Shown: positions 8,565-18,598, numbered from the stretch's first letter. The stretch is DNA of 64,000 nt from Nostoc sp. KVJ20 (GCF_001712795.1 NZ_KV757548.1:1-64000), one strand, 5' to 3'. The notes: generated by a model not told the origin, from the letters alone. Numbers and translations: made by a program.

Positions 8565-11500
8565 TTACGAATTACCTCGACAGTTGCCGTGCTTGATCCC
8601 CAAACTAGAAGCGTTAGAAGCAGTCAAAATGACTTGTCCTTGCTCATCAAACCTCCAACTATTGGCTTCTAATAGGGGTGTGGAGGGTATATCTGGAGAT
8701 TGGTCTTCTTTTTCAGTATTAATAGTGCTTCCAGAGAGTGCGATCGCTGGCATACGTAAAGCTTCTCCTGGCTGTGGAGGTAATCCACCTCGTCCTGTAA
8801 TAATAAATTGGCTTTGAAGTTGATTGGTAGCAATTGGTCGTACCGAACACCTTTGAGCAATTAGTTTACTGACATCAACTACATTTGTCGGTAAAGCTAC
8901 TAACTCATTGCTGATATCTGCATTTTGAATATCAATGACTATCTCGCCATCAAGTTGGGGATTTTGTTGAGAAAAGGCAGTGATATCGCTGAATTCAGTT
9001 AAGTTTTCCCGCTCTTCTATCCCAAAAATTCCCTGAGTAGTAATTTTGATCAAACCACCTTTACCTGCAAAAGCATTAGCGGTGATATCACTATTTTCTG
9101 AAGGGACGGCGACTAAAAATTTGGTGTTGATGTCTATATTGCCACCATTGCCTCCAGTCTCCTCCTGGCCAGCTGTGCTAGAAATACTACTATTGTTGCG
9201 TAGCAGTAGTAGGTCTCGCACCTGTAATTGAATATTACCACCTTCACTACTAAATGTATCTGCCAATAAACGCGATCGCTCTTGCAGAGTTAGAAAACCA
9301 GTTGTAATTCTCAAATCACCTGCATCACCTTGTCCTTGGCTATTAACGGAAATTTCCGAGTTATTGGTCAGATTTATAGAGTCAAAAGCCTCAATTTGGA
9401 TATTTCCACCTTTTGCTTGTCCTAGTGTATTAGCTGCGATCGTTGCTTTATCGCTCAGTGTTAACCTAGAGTTAGGCATCATTAAGTTAATCCCGATATT
9501 TCCTCCATTCCCTTGTCCAAAGGTAGTGGTACTCAAAAAACCGCCCTGTGTTAAAGTCAAGGAGTCTGCTTTGAGATTAATGTCGCCACCATTTCCGATT
9601 GCTGATGGGGCTAACTGACTGGAGATTCCACTGCTAAAACCTCTGCTGTCTATACCATCTAAGTTAACAGCACCCTTCACATCCACAAAAATATTCCCAG
9701 CATTTCCTCTTCCGTCAGTACCGGCACTCAAAAGACCTCCTTGTGTTAGAGTCAGAGATCCGGCTTTGAGATTAATGTCGCCACCATTTCCAATTGCTGA
9801 GTCTGTGACTATAGTGGCTATGCCAGTATTAAAGTCTGTGTTGTTACCGTCTATGATCACAGCACCCTTCACATCCACAGAGATATTCCCAGCATTTCCC
9901 CTACCTAATGTGAAAGTATTCAAAGCACCACTTTGTCTTATTGTCAGCGAGTCTGCTTTGAGATTAATGTCGCCACCATTTCCAATTCCCGACGATCTGA
10001 CTACACTAAAGATACCAGCTTCGGCATTTATAGTTACAGCACCCTTCACATCCACAAAAATATTTCCACCATTACCTCTTCCCAAGGTACTAGCATTCAA
10101 ATCATTACCCTGTCCTAAAATCAGGGACTCTGCCTTAATATTAATGTCGCCACTATTTCCAACTCCCGATGATAGGACTTGATTACCAATACCACTGAAA
10201 AATTCTGTGCCTTCTCCCTCAAAGGTGACAGCACCCTTCACATCAATCAAGATATTGCCGCTATTTCCTTTTCCCGATATACTGGCATTCAAAAAACTGC
10301 CCTGTTTTACAGTCAGGGATTCTGCCTTAATATTAATATTGCCACCATTTCCAACAGCCGGTGATAGCACTTGATTGACAATTCTACTAGACAAGCCAAC
10401 ACTACTTGGATCGTCTAAGGTAACAGCACCACTTACATCAACTAAGATATTTCCAGTATTTCCTCTTCCAAAGGTATTAGAACTTAAAACACCTGCTTTT
10501 AGAGTGAGAGACTGTGCTTTGAGATTAATATTGCCACCATTTCCAATTGCCAGAGGCCGCACTGAATTGATAATTCTACTAGGAAGGCCATCGCTACCCA
10601 AACCATCCAAAATGACAGCACCACTTACATCAACTAAGATATTTCCACTATTTCCTTCGCCCAAGATGCGGGAAGCTAACTCACTTCCCTCAGTTAAATT
10701 CAGTGAGCCTGCTTGAATATTGATATTCCCACCATTACCTGTAGCATCCTCACTGACTTGGTTGGTAACACTGCTTGATTGACTGATGGATATGGCTTGT
10801 GTGGCATTTAAAGTAATATTGCCTGCTGTAGTTTCTGGTGTCCCCAAACCTGGTGCAATCCCAGCATTGAGAGAACTGCCTCTACTAATATCTATATTTT
10901 TGGCATGAAGTGCGATCGCACCACCAGAATCAGCAGCCACATCGACAAAAGCCCCATTTGTCAGCGATATATCCCCTCGCACAACTTGATTAGGAAATGT
11001 TAATGCCGGATTTTGGTTATTCACATTCAACCCAACTTCCCCGGAACTAGCGACACTTCCTAACTCCACTCGTCCCCCTAAAGCGTTTAATCCCCCTGCA
11101 TTCAAGACGTTTCCTCCCACTAACAGCAAGCTTTGGCGATCGCCAACTCTCAACCCAAATACAGGGTTATTTACAGCATCTACTCCAGCCGCAGCAATAG
11201 AACTGTTTTCGATTAACCCTGCACCAATTTGATTAAAAAACAAGGCTGAGGGTTTTATTGTTAATAATGATGGGGTTTCTGGCGATGAGGCACTAAAAAA
11301 TCCTTGTTCACCAAACTTGATGGCATTGGCTGATGTGGCTACAAATGAACCACTGACATCTAAACTTGCATCTGCCCCAAAGATAATCCCATTGGGATTA
11401 ATTAAAAATAAGTTGCCATTGCCTAATACTCCCAACTTCCCCAAAATTTCTGAACGACTGTTCCCTGTGACTCTCCCTAAAATGTTCTCAATTCCCCCAG

Positions 11501-11777
11501 GATTACTAAAATACACAGCACGTCCTTCACCGACGTTAAATTCTCGAAAACTATGGAACAGGTTCACACCTCGCTGCGCTCCACCTGTGATTAGCTCTTG
11601 ACTCAGACTGTTTTCATCGATTACTACTCTGGAACTCTCGCTTCCTAATGTATTATCAGGCACAATAATACTCTGTGCTAAGGTGGGTTCTATTGATGAA
11701 ATGACAGTTATTTCAACGAAAGCTAGGCAGATCGCTAATTTCAATTTTTTTCTGTAATGCCAACTACTGTGAGTCAT
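8565..11777 (-). CDS. haemagglutination-domain exoprotein (two-partner secretion type), longer copy
   Basis: 1070-residue secreted protein. The signal peptide spans about residues 1-34 (..IEPTLAQS). The TPS domain includes GNLFLINPNGIIFGADASLDV. A repeat block of beta-helix units follows (about residues 340-760), then the C-terminal region shared almost verbatim with the downstream exoprotein. It is the first exoprotein of a probable operon (72 bases to the next gene), with the AraC-type regulator just upstream on the same strand. No secretion pore is encoded nearby, so secretion would rely on a TpsB elsewhere. The repeats suggest an extended fibre whose length can vary by recombination. Confidence 0.9.
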   Translation of the reverse strand: MTHSSWHYRKKLKLAICLAFVEITVISSIEPTLAQSIIVPDNTLGSESSRVVIDENSLSQELITGGAQRGVNLFHSFREFNVGEGRAVYFSNPGGIENILGRVTGNSRSEILGKLGVLGNGNLFLINPNGIIFGADASLDVSGSFVATSANAIKFGEQGFFSASSPETPSLLTIKPSALFFNQIGAGLIENSSIAAAGVDAVNNPVFGLRVGDRQSLLLVGGNVLNAGGLNALGGRVELGSVASSGEVGLNVNNQNPALTFPNQVVRGDISLTNGAFVDVAADSGGAIALHAKNIDISRGSSLNAGIAPGLGTPETTAGNITLNATQAISISQSSSVTNQVSEDATGNGGNINIQAGSLNLTEGSELASRILGEGNSGNILVDVSGAVILDGLGSDGLPSRIINSVRPLAIGNGGNINLKAQSLTLKAGVLSSNTFGRGNTGNILVDVSGAVTLDDPSSVGLSSRIVNQVLSPAVGNGGNINIKAESLTVKQGSFLNASISGKGNSGNILIDVKGAVTFEGEGTEFFSGIGNQVLSSGVGNSGDINIKAESLILGQGNDLNASTLGRGNGGNIFVDVKGAVTINAEAGIFSVVRSSGIGNGGDINLKADSLTIRQSGALNTFTLGRGNAGNISVDVKGAVIIDGNNTDFNTGIATIVTDSAIGNGGDINLKAGSLTLTQGGLLSAGTDGRGNAGNIFVDVKGAVNLDGIDSRGFSSGISSQLAPSAIGNGGDINLKADSLTLTQGGFLSTTTFGQGNGGNIGINLMMPNSRLTLSDKATIAANTLGQAKGGNIQIEAFDSINLTNNSEISVNSQGQGDAGDLRITTGFLTLQERSRLLADTFSSEGGNIQLQVRDLLLLRNNSSISSTAGQEETGGNGGNIDINTKFLVAVPSENSDITANAFAGKGGLIKITTQGIFGIEERENLTEFSDITAFSQQNPQLDGEIVIDIQNADISNELVALPTNVVDVSKLIAQRCSVRPIATNQLQSQFIITGRGGLPPQPGEALRMPAIALSGSTINTEKEDQSPDIPSTPLLEANSWRFDEQGQVILTASNASSLGIKHGNCRGNS
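9530..10740 (-). repeat. tandem coding repeats in the longer exoprotein
   Basis: Seven or so direct repeats of roughly 165-180 bases (about 55-60 residues) lie inside the exoprotein gene. Each unit encodes a GNGGDINLKA-type strand, then SLTL..G, then GRGN.GNI.VDV.GAV. The plus-strand text shows the pattern as recurring 'ttaatgtcgccaccatttcc' and 'acagcacccttcacatcc'. Such arrays build a beta-helix and can expand or contract by slippage or recombination. Confidence 0.85.
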
Positions 11778-11903
11778 ACTGGATATATCTTTTAACGTCT
11801 GCTGTCGATGATTCTACGGCAATTACGAAAAGTCTTAGGTTAACTTTAGGTAAACAAGCTCTGAAACCATTACCAAGAATTGTGATTCAAACAAAAAAGG
11901 CTT

Positions 11904-12758
11904 TTATACATAGATGAACTGAGCTTTTCTCCAAGCTTGAGGCGTAGTTTGATGATTTTGGCGAAACTGTCGGAAGAAATGCCCTTCATGTTGATAGCCT
12001 ACTGTCTCGGCAATCTGACTTACTGATAGGTTGCTTTCCCGGAGCAAAGTACGTGCTGCTAACATCCGACGCTCAACAATCCAATGATTAACTGTTTTTC
12101 CTGTGTGGCGGCGTATCATATTAGTTAAGTAAGCTGGACAGTAACCGACTGCTGTCGCCACATTGCACAAGCTAATGGATTGATGATAGTTTTCTTCAAT
12201 AAAATTGAAGACTTGATTCAACAGGGAGTCTAAAGGAAATATTGATGGTGGATACGTTGGTGTTGCTGCCTGGAGATTGTACAACTCTTCGGGGGAAGTG
12301 TGTTGTTGATTTTTTTGTAAAGCTGATGAAGAAAGCTGTTGTGGCTTGATATGACAGATAAAGAGATAACTATAGTTTTTACCTTCGCATTCTATGGAGG
12401 TGACAGTGATATCTACTGGTAGGCTATGACCTTCTGTTGTAAGATGTCGAGTCTCAAAGGATAAATAACGCTGCTTTTTGATGGTGTTGCAAAAGTTTGA
12501 CCAAACATTGATCAAGAAATCTAGGTTTAAGTCTTGTACACCCATAGATATCAATTGATCATGAGAACAATCAACCAGACAACAAGCTGCTTGATTAACG
12601 TATAAAAGTTGTGCATTTGGTTTTTCATTTGGCTCTATCCAGAAAATTGGATCTGTTACACGATCCATCAAAAACTGAGTAAAGCGTAACTCTTCATGTT
12701 GTAATCTCAGTGTACCTTGAAAATTACTTTGCCCAGCAATACAAGTGCTAGAAGCCAT
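11904..12758 (-). CDS. PAS-domain AraC-family transcriptional regulator
   Basis: 284-residue DNA-binding regulator. The N-terminal PAS sensor is about residues 22-140 (MDRVTDPIFWIEPN.. LLYVNQAACCLV). A Gln/Ser-rich linker follows, then a C-terminal AraC/XylS double helix-turn-helix domain (about 180-280), ending in the classic ETVGYQHEGHFFRQFRQNHQTTPQAWR. It lies 126 bases upstream of the exoprotein genes on the same strand, so it may control or be co-transcribed with the exoprotein-CHAT operon. The PAS ligand is unknown. Confidence 0.9.
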   Translation of the reverse strand: MASSTCIAGQSNFQGTLRLQHEELRFTQFLMDRVTDPIFWIEPNEKPNAQLLYVNQAACCLVDCSHDQLISMGVQDLNLDFLINVWSNFCNTIKKQRYLSFETRHLTTEGHSLPVDITVTSIECEGKNYSYLFICHIKPQQLSSSALQKNQQHTSPEELYNLQAATPTYPPSIFPLDSLLNQVFNFIEENYHQSISLCNVATAVGYCPAYLTNMIRRHTGKTVNHWIVERRMLAARTLLRESNLSVSQIAETVGYQHEGHFFRQFRQNHQTTPQAWRKAQFIYV

Positions 12759-13501
12759 AGTTCAACCTCACTGTAATTAATAGACTGATCCAAAATAGAG
12801 AAATACTTACTAGAAGTGAGTTTTAGGGATGAAGGTGAAGATTCAGCCGCGTCAGGTAGTCTATCTAATTGGGGTTTGACAACATTTAATCGCACAATGA
12901 TTTAAGGAAACTCCAAAAAAGAAATTATTCAAACTTATAGGGTGAGCAACATTATCGCCTTATGGACTTAGCTCTCGTGTCGCCCACCCCACAGGAGTTA
13001 ATTGGATATTTTTTTATTTGGAAGTCCATAAACTCGAAGCAAAGGTACGAGCAAGAGAAATTAAACTGGTCAAATCTTGCCCAAAATCATACTTTTGGAA
13101 ATATAGGCAAAATTACACTTATTACTTAGTTAATTCATAGTTTATATTAACTAAGTTAATAAATTCAATTATCAAGGTAATAAACCAAGGTTAAATTAAG
13201 TTTATCTTTTGGCAAAACTTTACAATGTATTTTTTGATCTGATTACTGAGTAAAATATTTTCACCGTATATGGAAAACCTCTCTTTTGAAGTGGGGTTGG
13301 TGGATCGAGTCTTATCCGAACCGTATTGAGACTGGAGATGTTTTTCAGATATATTTGGACAAATAGACTAAACACTAATTGTTTATACTGTCTTGAGGTG
13401 GTAGCATGATGATTGCGGATAATCTGTACTCATCCTATTAAAACAAAGTTAATACAAGAGTTAATATATAGGAAGTAATTTATGTACACTCTTAACCGTC
13501 A
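12759..13501. other. 743-base intergenic region with a possible leader minicistron
   Basis: Divergent region between the AraC-type regulator and the NB-ARC operon; it must hold both promoters, though I see no convincing -35/-10 pair. The plus side has an AGGAAG site (about 13469-13474) followed by ATG 13482 and a seven-codon frame ending TGA at 13503-13505. Its stop overlaps the ATG of the NB-ARC gene (13502) as ATGA, so translation of the leader could couple to the large gene. The remainder is AT-rich with no recognised repeat. Confidence 0.4.
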
Positions 13502-15187
13502 ATGAATTTGGAAGAAGTCATAACAACCATAGATAATGTCCTTCTCACCAACACTGGCCAGCACTTGAGAGATGTAGAGGCTATTGTACTACGAGGAGCT
13601 TGGCAGGCTAAAACCTATGAACAAATTGCAGAAACTTGTCAATACAGCCTGGGTTACATCAAACAAGTAGCAGCCCCCAAGCTTTGGAAATTGTTGTCAG
13701 AAGCCTTGGGAGAGGACATTAGTAAAACAAATTTTCGATTTATCATTGAGCAGCTGTGGGGAGGCGAACCAGAGAAAATATTACCTTCGCCTGAATTGGT
13801 GAATTCTTTATCACCAGCAAGTATAATCCAGAGCGATCGCCTAATCAGCAATCAAACAAAACCTTACCAAGATTGGGGTGAAGTACCAGAAATCAATATT
13901 TTCTACGGACGCACTCAAGAACTTACCACGTTAAAAAAATGGCTCGTCAATGATAGTTGCCGACTGGTAGCAGTTGTGGGAATGGGGGGAATTGGCAAAA
14001 CAACTCTGTCTGTACATTGCACTCAACAGATACAGCATGAATTTGAGTTCGTAATTTGGCGAGATTTGCGGAGCGCTCCATCAGTCAGCCAACTGTTGGC
14101 TGAACTAAGGCAATGTCTTCTCCTATCAAACAATTATTTGGCAGAAGAAGACATTGACGTTCAAATCTCTGATTTCATTAGTTTTTTACGCCAACATCGT
14201 TGTCTAATCGTTCTAGATACAACAACGGGAATCCAGCAAAGTAGCCATTTTTCTGGACATTATCGAGAAGGATATCAAACCTATGGCAAGTTATTAAGAC
14301 GATTAGGGCAAGAATCTCATCGTAGCTGCTTGATGTGGATAGCTCGTGAGAAACCAAGAGAAATCGTGATGATGGAAGGAGAAAATCGCCCGGTTCGCTC
14401 TTTGTGTCTCAAGGGGTTAGACTCACAAGCCAAGGAAATATTCAAAGATAAAAAATTATTAGATCCAAATAGTTGGGATGATTTAATTCAACTTTATAGA
14501 GGTAATCCCTTAGCTTTAAAAATCGTTGCTAGTACGATTCAAGAATTGTTCGGTGGCAAAGTTTCTGCCTTCCTGAGACAAGAGACGATTGTTTTTGGCG
14601 AACTCAACGACATTTTGGATGAACAATTCGAGTACATATCGGCTCTAGAACAAGAAATCCTCTACTGGCTGGCCATTGAGTATCAACCGATTTCTCTATC
14701 TCAATTGCGTGCGGATATCTTAGCACCTGTGGCTCAAGCAGAATTAATTGAAGCCTTAGAATCACTTTTGAGGCGATCGCTCATTGAAAGAACTGTGGTA
14801 GAAGAAGATGTGGTATTCTCACTTCAGCAGCCTGTAGTTTCCCAATACGTCATCAACCAAATCTGTGAGCATATTTGTACAGAAATTCGGGAATTTGGTA
14901 AAAATCAAAAAATTGAGAAAATTGAGCTTTTGAGAACACTAGCCTTGGTTAAAAAGACACAAACAGATAAAGCTATCCAAGAAATGCAACTTTGCTTAAT
15001 CTTGAAACCCATTAAGAACAAACTATGTAAAATTTTAAAAGATGAAAGTCTGATTGAGCAGCAGCTAACTAAAATTCTCTCTTTCTTGCAAGGCAAAACT
15101 TCGCTAGTTGTCGGCTACGCCAAAAGCAATATTGAAAGCCTGCTCTTAGAACTAAAATTGGATCTCAGTGATATCAGCTATCGATAA
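13502..15187 (+). CDS. NB-ARC STAND NTPase with N-terminal effector-type domain
   Basis: 561-residue protein. The N-terminal alpha-helical domain (about 1-90, MNLEEVITTIDNVLL.. YEQIAETCQYSLGYIKQVA) is of the type that heads many cyanobacterial NB-ARC/WD40 proteins. An NB-ARC ATPase follows (about 128-420), with Walker A VVGMGGIGKTTL (about 158-169), Walker B-like CLIVLDT, and the GNPLALKIVA (GLPL-type) motif. The usual C-terminal WD40 or TPR sensor is missing; only about 130 helical residues follow, so the protein is short for its class. STAND NTPases act as signal-gated switches. It is first in a plus-strand operon with the kinase (35-base gap). Confidence 0.88.
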   Translation: MNLEEVITTIDNVLLTNTGQHLRDVEAIVLRGAWQAKTYEQIAETCQYSLGYIKQVAAPKLWKLLSEALGEDISKTNFRFIIEQLWGGEPEKILPSPELVNSLSPASIIQSDRLISNQTKPYQDWGEVPEINIFYGRTQELTTLKKWLVNDSCRLVAVVGMGGIGKTTLSVHCTQQIQHEFEFVIWRDLRSAPSVSQLLAELRQCLLLSNNYLAEEDIDVQISDFISFLRQHRCLIVLDTTTGIQQSSHFSGHYREGYQTYGKLLRRLGQESHRSCLMWIAREKPREIVMMEGENRPVRSLCLKGLDSQAKEIFKDKKLLDPNSWDDLIQLYRGNPLALKIVASTIQELFGGKVSAFLRQETIVFGELNDILDEQFEYISALEQEILYWLAIEYQPISLSQLRADILAPVAQAELIEALESLLRRSLIERTVVEEDVVFSLQQPVVSQYVINQICEHICTEIREFGKNQKIEKIELLRTLALVKKTQTDKAIQEMQLCLILKPIKNKLCKILKDESLIEQQLTKILSFLQGKTSLVVGYAKSNIESLLLELKLDLSDISYR

Positions 15188-15222
15188 CAGTTAATTTTTT
15201 TGCAAATATAAAATGTTTAAAT

Positions 15223-17436
15223 ATGAGCTACTGTATCAATCCCTGGTGTCTTAATCGCAAAAATCCCGACGATCAAGAGTTTTGCCAGAACTGTGGCTCT
15301 AGCTTAATCATTAACGAGCGTTATCGCGTAATTAAGCCATTACGAGAATTAAATCAAAATCACCATACAGAAATATTTGAAATAGATAACTTAGGAACAA
15401 CAAAAGTTCTAAAAGTTTTGATTAGCAATCGCCGTCGATTAATTGAAATGTTTGAGCAAGAAGCTAGAATTCTCAAACAGTTGAGACATCTAGAAGTTCC
15501 CCAAGTTGATACTTGTTTCTGTTTTTCTCCTCAAGATAGATATGAGAAATTGCCTTGCTTGGTAATGGATAAAATTCCCGGGCAGAATCTAGCTAGTTGG
15601 TTAGAAGAAAATGGCGCATTATCTGAAGAATCAGCAATTGATTGGTTACTACAACTTGTCAAATTATTAGAAGAATTCCATAGAGAAAAAATTTTGCATC
15701 GAGATATTAAGCCATCTAACATCATGGTTCGTCCTGATGGGAAACTGGTATTAATTGACTTTGGCGCGGCGAGACAAGTGACCGTGACTTATGTTGAAAA
15801 ACTAGAAGGAGGTGACATTACTAGAGTTTATTCTCTGGGATATACGGCACCAGAGCAAATTCAAGGTCAAGCTGGTTATCAATCAGATTATTTCGCTCTA
15901 GGGCGGACGTTTGTAAATTTATTGACAGGAATACACCCTAATGATTTACCGAAACATCCCCAAAGCGGTCGCTTAATTTGGCGAGAACAAGCACCTGAGA
16001 TTTCTCCTGGTTTAGCCAATTTAATCGACGATTTGATGATCCCTGCGCCCCAAGAGCGACCTCTAAAACCGCAGATAATTTTAGAGCAACTCAAGGTAAG
16101 CCGAAACCAAGACCTCCAAATTAATCAGTTAAGCGCCGGGAAAAAAGAGTTATCCTTGTGGAGAGCGAGAACTCAAGCTGCCAGTGACTTGGCCAACACT
16201 TGGCGCAACCTTGGTAAAGTAATTAGTGTGAGTTTAGCGATCGCCTTTTTAGTTACGGGTATCAGGTATGTGGGCATACTCCAACCCTTTGAGTTAAAAA
16301 GTTTCGATCACCTGATGGCGCTACGACCAATAGAAAAACCAGATCCGCGCCTTTTATTAGTGACTATCGATGAAGCTGATATTCAATATCAAAATCAGTT
16401 GCAAATGCCGATCCGATGGTCTTTATCCGATCAAGCACTTCTGCAACTTCTAGAAAAACTAGAGCAATATCAACCAAGAACCATAGGAATAGATATCTAT
16501 CGTGATTTTCCCGTCAACCCTAACTATCCAGATTTAGCAAATCGCCTGCGCTCCGACACTCGCTTTTTTGCTCCCTGCAAAGTTCCATCTCCTGAAGATG
16601 GTGTTCCAGATGGCATTCCTCAACCTCCAGAAGTGCCAAAATCCCGCTTGGGCTTTAGCGATTTTGTTGCTGACGATGATGAAGTTACTCGTCGCCATCT
16701 GTTACATTTAACCCCTCCAGTTACGTCCCCTTGCGCCACACAATATGCCTTAAACCTCCAGATAGCACTCCACTATTTAGATGCTCAGGGTATTAAATCA
16801 AATGTGACTGCCGATAGGCAATTACAGATTGGCAAAGTACTTTTCAAACAATTAACTACTCATAGTAGTGGTTATCAAAACATAGATGCGTCTGGTTATC
16901 AAGTACTGCTTAATTATCGTTCTTTGCGCTCTCCTGTAGATATTGCCCAGCAAGTTTCTCTCAGAGAGATTTTAGAAAATCGAGTTACGCCTGAATTGAT
17001 TAACTTAGTTAAAGATCGTATAATAATCATCGGCGTTACTGCTGCCAGCGCCACCGATCGCTGGAAAACCCCCTATAGTCTCACAGCAGTTCCCAGTCGT
17101 AAACAAATACCAGGAATCTTTGTTCAAGCTCAGGCGATCGCTCAAATTCTGGGCGCAGTTCTGGATGGGCGACCCTTAATTTGGTGGTGGCCTAGTTGGC
17201 TAGAAGCACTGTGGATCTTGGGATGGTCATTGTTGGGGGGTATTCTTGCTTGGTGCATTCGTCGCCCCTTGTATCTGGGGTTAGCAGTTGCGATCGCACT
17301 TTCCCTTCTTTTCTGTATTTGCTGTATTACATTTATCAACGCAGGATGGATACCACTAATTCCACCTGCATTAGCACTGGTAACTGTCCCAGTGGCAGTT
17401 GTATCGTTCGTCAGTTCGAGACATCGCCGATCCTAG
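15223..17436 (+). CDS. Ser/Thr protein kinase with zinc ribbon and CHASE2 sensor domain
   Basis: 737-residue membrane-bound kinase. The N-terminal zinc ribbon has C4, C9, C21 and C24. The kinase domain (about 33-290) has the catalytic loop HRDIKPSN (D161) and DFG metal site (D179), so it should be active. A membrane segment lies near 336-356. A CHASE2 extracellular sensor (about 355-640; FELKSFDHLMALR, LLLVTIDEADI) is followed by three C-terminal membrane helices. The order kinase-CHASE2 is common in filamentous cyanobacteria. It lies between the NB-ARC NTPase and the DUF928 protein, each 35 bases away, so the three form an operon. Substrate and signal unknown. Confidence 0.93.
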   Translation: MSYCINPWCLNRKNPDDQEFCQNCGSSLIINERYRVIKPLRELNQNHHTEIFEIDNLGTTKVLKVLISNRRRLIEMFEQEARILKQLRHLEVPQVDTCFCFSPQDRYEKLPCLVMDKIPGQNLASWLEENGALSEESAIDWLLQLVKLLEEFHREKILHRDIKPSNIMVRPDGKLVLIDFGAARQVTVTYVEKLEGGDITRVYSLGYTAPEQIQGQAGYQSDYFALGRTFVNLLTGIHPNDLPKHPQSGRLIWREQAPEISPGLANLIDDLMIPAPQERPLKPQIILEQLKVSRNQDLQINQLSAGKKELSLWRARTQAASDLANTWRNLGKVISVSLAIAFLVTGIRYVGILQPFELKSFDHLMALRPIEKPDPRLLLVTIDEADIQYQNQLQMPIRWSLSDQALLQLLEKLEQYQPRTIGIDIYRDFPVNPNYPDLANRLRSDTRFFAPCKVPSPEDGVPDGIPQPPEVPKSRLGFSDFVADDDEVTRRHLLHLTPPVTSPCATQYALNLQIALHYLDAQGIKSNVTADRQLQIGKVLFKQLTTHSSGYQNIDASGYQVLLNYRSLRSPVDIAQQVSLREILENRVTPELINLVKDRIIIIGVTAASATDRWKTPYSLTAVPSRKQIPGIFVQAQAIAQILGAVLDGRPLIWWWPSWLEALWILGWSLLGGILAWCIRRPLYLGLAVAIALSLLFCICCITFINAGWIPLIPPALALVTVPVAVVSFVSSRHRRS

Positions 17437-17471
17437 TTTAGGAAACGCCAAAAAATTTAGGTTTTGAACTT

Positions 17472-18338
17472 ATGATTCAGAAGACACAACTTCTTACATT
17501 AATTAGCCTGAGATTCTTTGTTCCTTTGGCGATCGCTAGTTTGGCAAGTTCTTCTTTACCAATGCAAGCATCAATTGTCAAATTAGGCACAACTCGTACT
17601 AACCTCCAGCAAAATCAATCAGTGCCGCCACCCCCATTACCTGACAATGGAGCGCCAGTCGGTCGCCGCAGAGGAGGAACTAGTCGCAATGATTGTCCAG
17701 CACTCAAGATTCCAGTTACCGCCTTAGTTCCTGGTAAAGAAAGGTTAAATGATTTTCAAGACTCCACATCTTTGTTAGCCTCAACCATTTCCGAGTATCC
17801 AACCTTTTGGGTCTATACTCCAGAGCTACCGAATAATACTCGCAATGCAGAATTTATTTTGCAAGATGAAGCCGGAGAAGATATTTACCGAACATCTTTA
17901 ACGCTTCCTCCAGCATCAGCAGTCATCAGCATTAACCTGCCATCAAATCCTAAATATGCTCTAAAAATAGGTAATAAATATCAATGGTATTTTAAAATCT
18001 ATTGTGGACAACCAGAAGCTAAATATTTTTACGTTGATGCCTGGATAGAAAGAATTGCTCTCACAAAAGAACTTGAACTCAAATTAAAGGCGGTAAAATC
18101 TCGTAAGTATTTAACTTATTTTGATCAAAAGATTTGGTATGACGCTCTCACCGAATTGGGCGAACTACTTCGGACTGATTCACAAAATAATAATCTCAAA
18201 ACTAATTGGGCTAACTTTTTAAAGTCTATTGATTTGCAAGATATTGCTCAAGAACCTGTAGCAATATTTAATGAGGGCAGTGGCCGAAAAGTTCTTATTC
18301 CTAATGTGCTTCAAGAAAATAAAATATACAGCCAATAA
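17472..18338 (+). CDS. DUF928 secreted protein
   Basis: 288-residue protein with an N-terminal signal peptide (about 1-33). A proline-rich linker and the DUF928 hallmarks follow: GRRRGGTSRNDC, LVPGKE, and a beta-sandwich-like region (FWVYTPELPN.. AEFILQDEAGEDIY). DUF928 proteins are found mostly in cyanobacteria beside CHASE2, CHAT or exoprotein genes, as here, but have no established activity. Last gene of the NB-ARC/kinase operon, followed 17 bases later by a strong hairpin. Likely periplasmic or cell-surface. Confidence 0.88.
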   Translation: MIQKTQLLTLISLRFFVPLAIASLASSSLPMQASIVKLGTTRTNLQQNQSVPPPPLPDNGAPVGRRRGGTSRNDCPALKIPVTALVPGKERLNDFQDSTSLLASTISEYPTFWVYTPELPNNTRNAEFILQDEAGEDIYRTSLTLPPASAVISINLPSNPKYALKIGNKYQWYFKIYCGQPEAKYFYVDAWIERIALTKELELKLKAVKSRKYLTYFDQKIWYDALTELGELLRTDSQNNNLKTNWANFLKSIDLQDIAQEPVAIFNEGSGRKVLIPNVLQENKIYSQ

Positions 18339-18354
18339 AAATAATAATCATTAT

Positions 18355-18391
18355 GAGAGGAAGAGGCTGCCGACGGCAGCCTCTTCCTCTC
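18355..18391 (+). terminator. strong hairpin terminator after the DUF928 gene
   Basis: Perfect 17-base inverted repeat (arms 18355-18371 and 18375-18391) with a three-base loop GAC, followed by ATTTTG. It sits 17 bases after the DUF928 stop and closes the plus-strand operon. It may also block read-through from the converging LanM transcript. Confidence 0.85.
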
Positions 18392-18426
18392 CATTTTGTA
18401 GTGAATAGATTTTAAGGGGGGTTACT

Positions 18427-18598
18427 GATATCTTGCACCAGGCCATTGGAAGTCACGCCTACACGAGGCTTTACCCGCACTTCAACAAACTCAGTGACCA
18501 CCTACGCGGGTTGAAGTGCGGGTTTTGCATTAGTCCGCGTAGGCGGACCTTGTTTGTATAGCCGCGATTTCTAATCGCCAGGGCTAGGTGCAAGATAT
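18427..18598. repeat. interspersed palindromic repeat with ATATCTTGCACC ends
   Basis: About 172 bases bounded by GATATCTTGCACC (18427-18439) and its inverse GGTGCAAGATAT (18587-18598). The interior is full of nested palindromes (CCCGCACTTCAA with TTGAAGTGCGGG; CCGCGTAGGCGG; GCGATTTCTAATCGC). A diverged member with the same end motif lies at 23625-23738. It looks like a non-coding MITE-like or REP-like element. It occupies most of the gap between the converging DUF928 and LanM genes. Confidence 0.65.

Noticed and set aside
13502..15187. Antiphage NLR-type defence gene
   Set aside because: The NB-ARC protein lacks a recognised nuclease, TIR or protease effector and a sensor repeat domain; the operon context points to signalling rather than a known defence type.
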